A stretch of DNA of 64,000 nucleotides, from positions 248,001 through 312,000 of the forward strand of contig NZ_SLVJ01000001.1 in the NCBI RefSeq assembly GCF_004345325.1, written 5' to 3'. A program made the translations under genes and the position numbers. Positions 33,679 through 42,087 of this stretch are shown one piece after another. Numbering within the stretch: position 1 is the stretch's first letter; each line of letters begins with the position of its first letter. Origin of the DNA: Acinetobacter calcoaceticus. Lineage in GTDB: Bacteria; Pseudomonadota; Gammaproteobacteria; Pseudomonadales; Moraxellaceae. The notes under the pieces were generated by a model. It was not told where the DNA came from and searched no databases. It saw only the letters and a list, made by a program, of their open reading frames with translations.

Positions 33679-34602
33679 ATGCATTCATTTGATGACTATT
33701 ATTACTTTTTTTTGGTCGTGAAACATGGTGGTTATAGTGCTGCCAGTGAGGTGAGCAATATCACCAAATCTAAACTTAGCCGTCGAATTTTAGAACTAGA
33801 AGCCAAGTTCAATGTGAACTTGATCCAACGCTCCACCCGCCATTTTAAAGTCACTCCGCTCGGCCAAGAGTTTTATCAGGAATGCGTCAAGGTCATCGCA
33901 CAGGTTGAATGTGCTGAAAATGTCTTGCTCAAACAAAAAAGTGAACCCCAAGGTTTAATTCGAATCAGTTGTCCTACCGTGATGATGCATTTCCAAATTC
34001 GACATTTACTCAATGAATTTTTAAAGCAATTTCCAAAAGTTGAAGTTGAGTTAGAACTCACTAGTCGACGGGTCGACTTGATCCATGATGATATCGATCT
34101 GGCGATCCGCACCAATTTTCAACCTAATCAAGATTCGAGTTTAATAGTCAGGGATGTGATTAAAACCTCACATTGTCTAGTCGCAAGTCCGACCTTGTTA
34201 AACGGCAAAATACTCCAACAAATCGATGACTTGATGGACTATCCGAGCATCGCTCTTGGCACTGAAGCCGAACTACAGCAATGGCAACTTTATCACCCAC
34301 AGCGCGATGAAAAAGCCACCTTAGAGCTACACCCCCGAATGAAGTGCAATGACTTGGCTGGGGTGTACTATGCAGCCCTAGACGGTTTAGGGATTGCTGA
34401 CCTGCCATACTTAACTGTAGAAGCAGATATTCAACGTGGCAAATTGATCCACGTGCTACCAGAATGGCAATCCAACCTCGGCACCGTGCAATTGGTTTAT
34501 GCATCACGTAAGGGTCAACGCCTAGTCATGCAAAAGCTGATTGATGTTTTGGTCGATGGCTTGCGTGATCTGGTGCAAGCACAACACGGTTATTCCAATT
34601 AA
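33679..34602 (+). CDS. LysR-family transcriptional regulator
   Basis: A 307-residue regulator: N-terminal winged HTH (about residues 5-62; YFFLVVKHGGYSAASEVSNI and KSKLSRRILELEAKFNVNL), linker helix, then the periplasmic-binding-like effector domain (residues 90-300). The ATG at 33679 has GGAG at 33669; a TTG at 33667 is a weaker choice. Divergent to the pirin gene, the arrangement usual for LysR proteins and their targets. Confidence 0.9.
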   Translation: MHSFDDYYYFFLVVKHGGYSAASEVSNITKSKLSRRILELEAKFNVNLIQRSTRHFKVTPLGQEFYQECVKVIAQVECAENVLLKQKSEPQGLIRISCPTVMMHFQIRHLLNEFLKQFPKVEVELELTSRRVDLIHDDIDLAIRTNFQPNQDSSLIVRDVIKTSHCLVASPTLLNGKILQQIDDLMDYPSIALGTEAELQQWQLYHPQRDEKATLELHPRMKCNDLAGVYYAALDGLGIADLPYLTVEADIQRGKLIHVLPEWQSNLGTVQLVYASRKGQRLVMQKLIDVLVDGLRDLVQAQHGYSN

Positions 34603-35222
34603 GCGTTTGATGGCGTCATTTTCACAACCCTGTGTTGCAATAATCGCACTTCCCCCAGTGTATAGCTTGACTTAAGATAATCGACAGTACCGAACAACTT
34701 TACTTGTTTTCTGATATGCCGCTGTAATTTCTTTTGAGTGCCTTGAGTACTGCATGTTTTGATGATGTAAAGCGATATGCTAATGCAATATCAGTACCCT
34801 TTATCCTCCCTCGCGGAGGATTTTTTTTATGCATATATTTCACAGTGCTCAAAGTTGGATACGTGATAAGTTTATCCACAATTTTGCTCGTTTTTTCTAC
34901 AGGCCTGCGTTTTCAACGCTTCAAGTCTAAGCATTTGTTTACTTGAATTCTAAGAGTCCTTAAGTAAAAACATTCACCACAATGGTTGAATACTCGAATC
35001 TACTTGATGAAAAACCAAACACGAACAGATGAAGAATCAAACAATTTTTGCAGCATTAATCATCAACCCATTCAGTTAGCCCCACAAATCAAATCAAAAT
35101 AAATCATTGTTTATAAAAAGCTTTATCAATTTAAAGTATTAAACTCAGTTCTTTATTCGATTGATATTAGGAGTTTAATCCATAAACCCAATCAATTTTT
35201 GATCATTTTTGAATAATATTTA
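34603..35222. other. long intergenic region with a terminator
   Basis: No ORF is supported. A strong plus-strand terminator lies at 34803-34829, 200 bases after the LysR stop; a weak promoter-like pair (TTGCAA 34635, TGTATA 34659) would allow a separate 160-base RNA. From 34830 to 35222 nothing is seen. Confidence 0.6.
34803..34829 (+). terminator. intrinsic terminator
   Basis: Stem ATCCTCC / GGAGGAT with loop CTCGC and eight T. It is either the end of the LysR transcript or of an independent small RNA. Confidence 0.85.
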
Positions 35223-35252
35223 TTGACAAACGATAATAATTATCAATAATAA
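35223..35252 (+). promoter_or_regulatory. bfd promoter with Fur-box-like operator
   Basis: TTGACA (35223-35228), 17 bases, then ATAATA/AATAAC as -10. The spacer and -10 hold GATAATAATTATCAATAATA, close to the repeated NATWAT pattern bound by the iron repressor Fur. Expected effect: bfd is expressed when iron is low. Confidence 0.7.
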
Positions 35253-35282
35253 CTACTATCGCATTCAAACTTGTGGTTCGTC

Positions 35283-35477
35283 ATGTACGTATGTTTATGT
35301 CGTGGTATTACAGATCAAGATATTCAGGACGCTGTTGCAAACGGCTCTGAAAGTTTTCGTGAGGTCCGCGATTTGCTTGATTTGGGTACATGCTGTGGAC
35401 GTTGTGTCCCAGAAGCACGCGCACTCATTAACTCAGAGCTCGCAGAAATAGCTGCGCGTATCTCTGTGGCGGCCTAA
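35283..35477 (+). CDS. bfd: bacterioferritin-associated ferredoxin
   Basis: A 64-residue [2Fe-2S] protein that binds bacterioferritin and delivers electrons to its haem so that stored iron is released. The cluster cysteines are Cys4 and Cys6 (MYVCLC) and Cys38 and Cys41 (GTCCGRC); an extra Cys37 is present. The ATG at 35283 gives the usual N-terminus; the frame extends four codons upstream. The promoter overlaps a Fur-box-like site. bfr follows 265 bases downstream with its own promoter, after a terminator at 35557. Confidence 0.94.
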   Translation: MYVCLCRGITDQDIQDAVANGSESFREVRDLLDLGTCCGRCVPEARALINSELAEIAARISVAA

Positions 35478-35556
35478 GGCTCAATATTTTTTTTAAATGC
35501 ACGACGATAACAATGACAAACATACACTGCAGTGATTTCAGTCGCTTTTTCCCTCG

Positions 35557-35590
35557 CCCGCTATGACTCTAAGCGGGTTTATTTTTTGTT
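35557..35590 (+). terminator. terminator between bfd and bfr
   Basis: Stem CCCGCT / AGCGGG followed by TTTATTTTTTG. The loop is TATGACTCT-like and long, so strength is moderate. Confidence 0.7.
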
Positions 35591-35683
35591 TTTTCAATGC
35601 GTTCAGACAATCCGATCTGTTTTGATTACGATTTTCATTTGCCGTTCAATAAATTACTCGTACAGTCCTGCATACTTGAGTAC

Positions 35684-35689
35684 TATAAT
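35684..35689 (+). promoter_or_regulatory. -10 box of the bfr promoter
   Basis: Perfect TATAAT, 54 bases before the bfr start; the -35 region is poor (TACAGT/GTACAG). It makes bfr independent of the Fur-like bfd promoter. Confidence 0.55.
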
Positions 35690-35742
35690 GCGCAAATTGC
35701 CTTAAACTGTTAAGGCAGCAATAGGCTTATGGAGCAAGAATC

Positions 35743-36207
35743 ATGAAAGGCAATCGTGATGTTATTAATCAACTGAATCAGGTGCTTTATCACCATCTCA
35801 CTGCGATCAACCAATATTTTCTACATTCACGTATGTTTAATGACTGGGGCATTGAGAAATTAGGTTCAGCTGAATATAAAGAATCTATTCGCCAAATGAA
35901 GCATGCAGATAAAATTATTGAACGTGTTTTATTTTTAGAAGGCTTACCGAACTTACAACATCTCGGTAAACTTTATATCGGTCAACACACGGCAGAAGTA
36001 TTGAACTGCGATGTTCGTAAAGTAAAAGAAAATATCGAAGCACTTCAAGTCACAGTCGATTTAAGTGAAGAGAAAATGGATTATGTAACCCGCGACTTGG
36101 TTCAAGAAATCCTTGAGAAAGAAGAAGAATACTGGGATTGGCTCACGACCCAACTGGACTTGACTGCATCTGTCGGTATCGAAAATTACATTCAAAGCCA
36201 AATCTAA
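35743..36207 (+). CDS. bfr: bacterioferritin, haem-binding type with degenerate ferroxidase site
   Basis: Iron-storage protein subunit of 154 residues; 24 such subunits form the cage. The haem-ligand Met52 is kept (IRQMKHADKIIERVLFLEG). Compared with E. coli Bfr without gaps, the six ferroxidase ligands read: position 18 His (Glu expected), 51 Gln (Glu), 54 His (kept), 94 Val (Glu), 127 Glu (kept), 130 Tyr (His). So only two of six remain. Pseudomonas and Neisseria pair a haem-binding, ferroxidase-deficient subunit with a ferroxidase-competent one; this looks like the former. GGAGCAAGAATC precedes the ATG. Confidence 0.93.
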   Translation: MKGNRDVINQLNQVLYHHLTAINQYFLHSRMFNDWGIEKLGSAEYKESIRQMKHADKIIERVLFLEGLPNLQHLGKLYIGQHTAEVLNCDVRKVKENIEALQVTVDLSEEKMDYVTRDLVQEILEKEEEYWDWLTTQLDLTASVGIENYIQSQI

Positions 36208-36280
36208 GCATTTAAAATTCGCCTCAATGCCTGATATTGAAACCTCAACTATGCGTGACTCAACATCTGGCGCTGAATTA

Positions 36281-36307
36281 AAAAAATCCCCACTTGGGGA
36301 TTTTTTT
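36281..36307. terminator. bidirectional terminator between bfr and the ligase gene
   Basis: AAAAAATCCCC / GGGGATTTTTTT with loop ACTT. Serves both the plus-strand bfr and the convergent minus-strand gene. Confidence 0.92.
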
Positions 36308-36318
36308 ATCACTCAGAT

Positions 36319-37965
36319 TTATTTACTGCTCACTTGAGGCAGTGAAACCAATTCGGAATAACTGCGTGTTTGACCATGTAGCACCTGCAGTATCCACAAC
36401 TGATGTTCAGCTTCGGCTTTTTTATCATTGAATGCCAAGACTTGAGCATATTTAAATACATCATAACGAGATGCGGTATTGGAGACCATGCGGCCCAATT
36501 GCACCAACTCAGTCTCAGACATCTGGGTATATGGATTTAACTTAATCCACCACACCCGATCTTTGAACTGGGTCAGCAACCAGATCGGTTGCTGCAAATC
36601 CTGTTGTTGCTCTGCAGTCAATGTTTTCTGTGCCGCAAGATAACTTTGATATTTATACAGGTCATAGTCCCGCCATACCACGCCAATCAGTACCACACCC
36701 AATAACAGAATCACCTGACTAAAAATTGGAGCGATTTGGATGCTGGGTAACTTCGGATACTGGGCCTGAATAATCCCCAGTAAGAAGCCCATCGGCAACA
36801 GGAAATACCCATAATGAATCGGATATTCCAGCAATGCATGGATCAAAATGGCACATACCATGAGTGTCGCTACAATCGAAACACTCTCTTTCACGCCTCT
36901 GTTGAGCCAATATAACCAACAGACAAAATAGACCAGAATAAAGCCACCGATAATCACACCATTCCACAGCAGTAGATCAAGAATTACGTTATGTGCGCTC
37001 TTGTACCACTCATGTGAAGGATAAAGTGAAAATGCAGCCATTTGCCCCATACCAGTTTGATTCCAGCCATAACCAAACCAAGGATGCTGACCAATCGCCA
37101 CCAAACTTTGCATCCACATATCCAGACGCAAATAGCCCGATGAAGCTCGTTGAACTACGGTATCAATTGGTACCAACTGTTGATCTGCAAAAGAGCCAAT
37201 CCATAGATTAATATAGGGCAATGCCACGATCATCGCGATGTAGATCGCCACCCAGCTGATCGATTTGATAAAACCAAAGCGTTTAGGGCGATTAAATTGT
37301 TTGATCCCCAGATATACCAGCACGAACAAACAGACTACCCAGGAGGTACGTGACTGGGTCAATGCAATGCTAAACAAAAACAATAAACTGATGGGAACCA
37401 GCACTTGAGCCTTGAGCAGTTTCTTTTCATACAAATACAAACAGCCCAACACACTCATACTCAGGAATGTTGCCAGATTATTCGGTTGGGCAAAGTTTGC
37501 ATAAGGTCGATTGCCTTTGAGCAAGTTGATATAGGGCGCAATCGCATCATTGAGATGGAACCATTGCATGATCGCCATCACACTTGACAACAACCCGACC
37601 CCAATCAGCAGAAAGCAAAAGCGCTTAAATAGGGTTTCTCTGGCACTCGCCGTCAAAGACAGGTTATAGCCCAAGATAATCATCAGCCAAAACATCAGTA
37701 GATAAGCTGCGCATAGAATCGCATTACTGATATACAGCACCTGACCCGCAGCCCATTGCAGCAATGGGACCAAGATCACCCCTGCAATCATCCACTGCGG
37801 CTTGGGTATTTTGATCGGGGTTCGTATAAACACCGCCAATAAACTCAATGCAGCAGAGAATGCCAATATCTCACTCCCAAAGGTCGTCCAAGGCGTTCGA
37901 TGAAATGGAAACAACCAAGCAGCCGCGAGCAGTACGACAGAGAGTAATAAAAAGAAAGCTCTCAT
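36319..37965 (-). CDS. PglL/TfpO-type O-oligosaccharyltransferase (Wzy_C family)
   Basis: A polytopic inner-membrane protein of 548 residues with about eleven to twelve membrane segments. It has the O-antigen-ligase-like region (GNRPYANFAQPNNLATFLSM, the FAQPNNLAT motif seen in pilin ligases), the large periplasmic loop (about residues 270-320, including YGWNQTGMGQ and SAHNVILDLLLWNGV) and a C-terminal soluble tail. Such enzymes move undecaprenyl-linked glycans onto pilin or other proteins. It is downstream of tfpZ and pilA on the same strand, so pilin is the likely substrate. Whether it acts on pilin only (as TfpO or PglL-ComP) or generally cannot be told. Confidence 0.85.
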   Translation of the reverse strand: MRAFFLLLSVVLLAAAWLFPFHRTPWTTFGSEILAFSAALSLLAVFIRTPIKIPKPQWMIAGVILVPLLQWAAGQVLYISNAILCAAYLLMFWLMIILGYNLSLTASARETLFKRFCFLLIGVGLLSSVMAIMQWFHLNDAIAPYINLLKGNRPYANFAQPNNLATFLSMSVLGCLYLYEKKLLKAQVLVPISLLFLFSIALTQSRTSWVVCLFVLVYLGIKQFNRPKRFGFIKSISWVAIYIAMIVALPYINLWIGSFADQQLVPIDTVVQRASSGYLRLDMWMQSLVAIGQHPWFGYGWNQTGMGQMAAFSLYPSHEWYKSAHNVILDLLLWNGVIIGGFILVYFVCWLYWLNRGVKESVSIVATLMVCAILIHALLEYPIHYGYFLLPMGFLLGIIQAQYPKLPSIQIAPIFSQVILLLGVVLIGVVWRDYDLYKYQSYLAAQKTLTAEQQQDLQQPIWLLTQFKDRVWWIKLNPYTQMSETELVQLGRMVSNTASRYDVFKYAQVLAFNDKKAEAEHQLWILQVLHGQTRSYSELVSLPQVSSK

Positions 37966-38043
37966 AAGACCAAAACGTTAAAAAAAGAGGTCCATTATAT
38001 ACAGCGCAGACCGCCTTGACTAAAGTTCAACAACTTATCTTGT

Positions 38044-38802
38044 TCACTTCCATGGCCGAAGATTGACAATTTTAATGATTTCAGTAGGTTGCTTTTTAAT
38101 CAACACCACCATATCCATATTACTGGCTTTCAGGGGGAGCCAAGCACTGGCGCTTTGGTTCTGTTTGAGTACCTGATCGACCTCATATTTTGCATTGAAA
38201 CGGTACAATTGCTGCAAAGGCATCGCATGATCCACCACCTCAGTGAGATGCTGCCTCAGTGGTTGATATAAATTGGGCTGCATACTTGGAGCCACACCAG
38301 TATCTAATTCCTGAAACAAACGATCTGATCGCTCCTTTGCATCACGGGCCAATTTGGTCGCAGTCCAATCTGGTTTTAGCCAAGATAAATGGTCATAGGG
38401 CTGCTCTGCCTGCTGTATCGCAGCAGTGGGAATGTCCCGCGCTTGTACCAGATCAAAACGAATTTGGTCAAAGACGATCCAGACTGGACGGCTCTGGGCG
38501 ATGCTATACATCCCGTAAACTAAGGCACTGATTTGAATCAGGGCAATCACCCCAAGATCAAACTTAAACGAGCGCTTGGCCTGATCCGCAATCACCAAGG
38601 TCAGCAATGGGCCGAGGATCGTATCGATGATCAGCATCATCAAAAAGATATCTGTTACTCCAACCGCTGTCGCCAAGGGATATGGATGCCAGATAAAAAA
38701 TACCCAATACAGGCTAAAGCTGGCAATGAGCAAGGAAATGCCCAGATGCGAAAAGAACATCTTGAGACGAAATGGGCTAAACCACAGTTTGAAACTATTC
38801 AT
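38044..38802 (-). CDS. tfpZ: TfpZ-type type IV pilin accessory protein
   Basis: A 252-residue protein with three or four N-terminal membrane segments (LKMFFSHLGISLLIASFSLY, VGVTDIFLMMLIIDTILGPL, FDLGVIALIQISALVYGMY) and a periplasmic C-terminal domain. The SLYWVFFIWHPYPLATAVG and DIFLMMLIIDTILGPLLT blocks are those of TfpZ/FimB-like pilin accessory proteins that modulate pilin assembly or stability. It lies between pilA and the ligase gene, as expected for glycosylated pilins. Confidence 0.82.
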   Translation of the reverse strand: MNSFKLWFSPFRLKMFFSHLGISLLIASFSLYWVFFIWHPYPLATAVGVTDIFLMMLIIDTILGPLLTLVIADQAKRSFKFDLGVIALIQISALVYGMYSIAQSRPVWIVFDQIRFDLVQARDIPTAAIQQAEQPYDHLSWLKPDWTATKLARDAKERSDRLFQELDTGVAPSMQPNLYQPLRQHLTEVVDHAMPLQQLYRFNAKYEVDQVLKQNQSASAWLPLKASNMDMVVLIKKQPTEIIKIVNLRPWK

Positions 38803-38849
38803 ATGGATACTGGATATTGAATATGCGGTTAGAAATATTTTTAAGGAGT

Positions 38850-38874
38850 AAAAGAGCCTAGGCAGGCTCTTTTC
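38850..38874 (-). terminator. weak hairpin after pilA
   Basis: Stem AAAGAGCC / GGCTCTTT; on the minus strand only four T follow, so pilA may partly read through into tfpZ and the ligase gene. Confidence 0.55.
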
Positions 38875-38885
38875 AAATTAATCTA

Positions 38886-39389
38886 TTAAGTTCCTGTTTT
38901 TCCAGTACAAGCTTTAGGTAAGAATTTCTGTTCAATTTTAGTAGAAGAACAAGTCCAAGTATTTGAACCCGTTCCAGCCATCGTTAAAACAATGTCATTG
39001 TCACTAATACCTGCTGAAACTCCCTCCTTTCTCATTTTTGCAGTGATTGTACATTTAGGTGTTGTTGCAGTATTCCCAGATGTTGCAGGAGTTCCTACTG
39101 TAGATCCTGTAGTAACTGATTCAACATACTTACCTTTAATTGTAGTTGATAAACCAATTCCACTAGCTGCTGCTGCTGCTGCATTATCATTAACCGCACA
39201 AGTTCCATCTTGGCTATAAACTTCAGTTACAGCAACTTTTAAACCGCTAGCTAAAGTTACACCTTCAGTAACTTGAGCACGTGCAATATAGTTTTGATAA
39301 GCCGGTATCGCAAATGCTGCCAAGATCCCGACAATCGCAACCACGATCATCAATTCAATTAGTGTAAAACCCTGCTGTGCTTTTTTCAT
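38886..39389 (-). CDS. pilA: type IV major pilin
   Basis: A 167-residue prepilin with a type III leader MKKAQQG followed by the mature N-terminus [20 protein letters not shown]; PilD (53358-54248) would cleave after Gly7 and methylate Phe1. Four Cys: one pair brackets the start of the variable region (TCAVNDN and PKCTIT) and one the C-terminal D-loop (WTCSSTKIE and KACTGKTGT). A run of GCT repeats encodes six Ala (39172-39188), a low-complexity tract that can change length without shifting frame. The neighbouring ligase suggests O-glycosylation at a Ser/Thr. AAGGTAGAG lies before the ATG. Confidence 0.92.
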   Translation of the reverse strand: MKKAQQGFTLIELMIVVAIVGILAAFAIPAYQNYIARAQVTEGVTLASGLKVAVTEVYSQDGTCAVNDNAAAAAASGIGLSTTIKGKYVESVTTGSTVGTPATSGNTATTPKCTITAKMRKEGVSAGISDNDIVLTMAGTGSNTWTCSSTKIEQKFLPKACTGKTGT

Positions 39390-39545
39390 AAAAATTCTCT
39401 ACCTTGATGAATACGTATTTATTGGTTTTTAGCTTTAGGTGTTGGATAGACGTCGACGGAGATCTAAATCCACTTTGAGCTAAACATTTTAATTATTAAT
39501 CATAGCTAAACAATGGCATTTTATTTATAGCGTTTTTGGGTATAA

Positions 39546-39589
39546 AAAAGCGAATAAACTGACAAAATTTGTCAGTTTATTCGCTTTTA
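39546..39589. terminator. very long perfect hairpin, bidirectional terminator
   Basis: AAAAGCGAATAAACTGACAAA pairs base for base with the second half (ending TTTATTCGCTTTT), 21 bp with almost no loop. It separates the LemA/TPM operon from the pilin promoter. Confidence 0.85.
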
Positions 39590-39641
39590 TTTCAGCTGAG
39601 ATGCAGGATTTTTAGATAGATGAATCGAACCAGATCACGGA

Positions 39642-40247
39642 CTAATCAATAATCAGCGGTCGATCAGGCAATTCGTTGTTGTTTTGGTTATTTTGGTTTT
39701 GGATGTCAGGGTGTTGACTATTGAGGTGCTGGATGCTTGGATGTTGATCAAATGCCTTAAAGATATTGCCAATCTCTGCAACGACCTCGCAGACTGCTTG
39801 GCAGTAGTGTTTATTTTTGAGTTGCGCAATCATTTGTGTACAAAGCTCATCCCAACTTTGCTGTGAGGTGAGCTTTTTAAGACCACGGTCAATCACGATC
39901 TCCACGCTTTGATCACAGAGATTGAGATAGAGCAGTACGCCGCTGTTGAACTCAGTATCCCATACCCCAAGTTCAGCAAATAACTGCTCTGCCCTCAATC
40001 GGCTATCCATGCGATACGCTGTACTACATGGAATATGACCTTCAATCACCACCTGAATCTCACCGACATGGCCCTGCTCTGCCAGCGACACCGCACTGGC
40101 AATCGTGTTCTGGTCCTGCTGAGTGAAGTAGCGTTTAGTCATCGGAAGGTATAAAAAGTGCTTTAACCAACGCTTCAAACTCGGCTCGACATGATCCTGT
40201 AGTTTTGGCGTAGTGACAATCTTTGTTGTTTCAGTCTGAGTTACCAT
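39642..40247 (-). CDS. TPM domain-containing protein
   Basis: A 201-residue soluble TPM-domain (YgcG/TPM_phosphatase) protein without a signal peptide. The TPM domain spans about residues 42-165 (TIASAVSLAEQGHVGEIQVV; GVLLYLNLCDQSVEIVIDRG). The C-terminus has an Asn/Gln/His-rich tail. It overlaps the preceding gene by 7 bases, the last of the lemA-TPM-TPM operon. Role unknown; family members act in membrane protein quality control or photosystem repair elsewhere. Confidence 0.83.
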   Translation of the reverse strand: MVTQTETTKIVTTPKLQDHVEPSLKRWLKHFLYLPMTKRYFTQQDQNTIASAVSLAEQGHVGEIQVVIEGHIPCSTAYRMDSRLRAEQLFAELGVWDTEFNSGVLLYLNLCDQSVEIVIDRGLKKLTSQQSWDELCTQMIAQLKNKHYCQAVCEVVAEIGNIFKAFDQHPSIQHLNSQHPDIQNQNNQNNNELPDRPLIID

Positions 40248-41380
40248 GAGCCTGATGCTCCTCCACCGCCAAAGCGACCACCGCCGCCACTAAAGCCACC
40301 ACCCCCTCGACCACTGCCTCCACCGCCACGTCCACCACCAGATAGGACACTTTGCAAAATCAGTTGTGCCAATGGTGTGATGATGACAAAAAACAAGCCA
40401 AGTCCGATGACGATACTCATGATAAAACCCGTGCCATAGATCATGCCCGCAGCAAAAACCGTCACCGCAGAAGTCGCTGCACTGATTCGTCTGCCAATGA
40501 ACATCGATGCAAAAGTACCGATCAGAAAAATCACCAGCGCAGTATTGATCATTTTGCTAGTGGCTTGTTCCGCCTTGAGCGCGTCCTCTTGGCGTTGTTT
40601 CAATTCTTCGGCGGCTTTCTGTGCTGTTTCCGGGTCCAAGTTTAAGATCCGATCAATTTCACTCACGGCCTGTTGTAGGCCTGCAGCATAATCACCTTGT
40701 TGAAATGCTGGGGTGATTTGATTACGAATAATTTGTCCTGCAACGATATCGGGCAGCACCCCTTCTAGACCATAGCCTGTGGCGATATGCACACGACGAT
40801 CATTGACTGAAACTGCGATCAATAGACCATTGTCTTGCTTTGCAGAACCATATTGGCCTTTTTCCGCCAAGCGCATGGCAAAATCCGCAATGCTTTCCTG
40901 CCCTGTGCTCGGCACAATCACGATCCCGATTTGCGCCTTGCCTTGGCGATAGATCTGTTCGACTTGCTGATTCAAAACTTGTTTTTGAGCAGCACTTAAA
41001 ACATTGGCTTGATCAATAATCGCGGCATTGATACTCGGCAGCGCAACAATACTCTCACCTGCACTGAGGCCATCGTCATTTGCGACTGTAGTCGCTTGGG
41101 AGGCATTTGCAGTGGCTGTCTTGGTCGTAGTCGATGCTGCGCTTGCTGCAGATTGGGCTGCGCTTTGCTGCTGAGCCTTGGCCGCATCTGTCTGCTGTTG
41201 CTGGACTTTTTGCAACAACAGCAGATCTTCAGCTTGGGTTGATGTGGCTGTACTGTGCTCTACACTGCTTTCTGCCCACGCGGTATATTGAACGCTGCTG
41301 AACAACAATACCGAAAGCAACAGGAGTCGCCGCAATCGCATCTGCGGCGCATATGACTTCACTTTGGCTAAACTCAACAT
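40241..41380 (-). CDS. TPM domain-containing membrane protein (YgcG family)
   Basis: A 379-residue protein: signal peptide (LRRLLLLSVLLFSSVQYTAWA), low-complexity Gln/Ala/Ser/Thr region (about 35-105), TPM domain (about 115-240; IDQANVLSAAQKQVLNQQV, then YGLEGVLPDIVAGQIIRNQI), a charged helix, two or three membrane segments, and a Gly-rich tail ending GGGGASGSW, typical of the YgcG family. The ATG at 41380 with GAAGGGTAGCGC is chosen; the frame runs open to 41470. Follows lemA by 58 bases. Confidence 0.85.
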   Translation of the reverse strand: MLSLAKVKSYAPQMRLRRLLLLSVLLFSSVQYTAWAESSVEHSTATSTQAEDLLLLQKVQQQQTDAAKAQQQSAAQSAASAASTTTKTATANASQATTVANDDGLSAGESIVALPSINAAIIDQANVLSAAQKQVLNQQVEQIYRQGKAQIGIVIVPSTGQESIADFAMRLAEKGQYGSAKQDNGLLIAVSVNDRRVHIATGYGLEGVLPDIVAGQIIRNQITPAFQQGDYAAGLQQAVSEIDRILNLDPETAQKAAEELKQRQEDALKAEQATSKMINTALVIFLIGTFASMFIGRRISAATSAVTVFAAGMIYGTGFIMSIVIGLGLFFVIITPLAQLILQSVLSGGGRGGGGSGRGGGGFSGGGGRFGGGGASGSW

Positions 41381-41438
41381 TGCGCTACCCTTCTGCGGTC
41401 TCAAATCCAAATAGGTCGCTTTAAGCAACCACCCTGCA

Positions 41439-42026
41439 TTAAAAATTAACACTCGGGGCTTTTTCAGCACCTGTTTCAGCTTGGAAGTTTGGTTTGGCTT
41501 TCATACCAATCACTTTGGCCGTCATTGCCTGTGGGAACTGACGTACAAAGGTATTGTAATCCTGAACTGTGGTGATGTAGCGGTTACGTGCAACAGTAAT
41601 ACGGTTTTCAGTTCCTTCGAGTTGCACCTGTAAATCACGGAATTGTTCATTGGCTTTCAGATCTGGATAGTTTTCTGTCACCGCCAACAATCGTGATAAG
41701 GCACCGCTCATTTGCGATTGGGCTTGTTGGAACTTTTGAAACAGTTCTGGATCTTCAAGGACTTCTTTATCCACTTTCATCCCTGCCACATTGGCACGCG
41801 CTTGAGTGACTTCAATCAATACACCTTGCTCATGCTTGGCATAGCCCTTTACCACATTGACCAAGTTCGGCACCAAGTCGGTACGACGCTGGTATTGGTT
41901 TTGCACTTCAGACCATGACGCAATCACCGCCTCATCTTTGGCTTGTAGGGTGTTATAACCACAACCTGAAAATGCTAAGGTACTGGCGAGGGTGAGGGTC
42001 AGTAGGGCTTTTTTGATACGATTCAT
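41439..42026 (-). CDS. lemA: LemA family protein
   Basis: A 195-residue lipoprotein-type LemA protein: lipobox LAFSGC (Cys22), followed by the family start YNTLQAKDEAVIASWSEVQ and QYQRRTDLVPNLVNVVKGYA, then a helical bundle to about residue 175 with the ALSRLLAVTENYPDLKAN and ENRITVARNRYI blocks. LemA and TPM proteins are commonly encoded together; their joint function is not established. First gene of the operon. Confidence 0.93.
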   Translation of the reverse strand: MNRIKKALLTLTLASTLAFSGCGYNTLQAKDEAVIASWSEVQNQYQRRTDLVPNLVNVVKGYAKHEQGVLIEVTQARANVAGMKVDKEVLEDPELFQKFQQAQSQMSGALSRLLAVTENYPDLKANEQFRDLQVQLEGTENRITVARNRYITTVQDYNTFVRQFPQAMTAKVIGMKAKPNFQAETGAEKAPSVNF

Positions 42027-42087
42027 GTCGATGTCCTCAAGTATTTATTTGTATTTATTCACATAAAAATGATTTTAAACGCAATTC

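Noticed and set aside
39481..39545. Sigma-54 promoter for pilA
   Set aside because: No TGGCAC-N5-TTGC match could be found on the minus strand upstream of pilA, although such promoters are common for pilin genes.
40260..40340. GGT/CCACC-rich tract as a CRISPR-like or structural repeat
   Set aside because: It encodes the Gly-rich C-terminus usual for YgcG-type TPM proteins. No CRISPR array was seen anywhere in the window.
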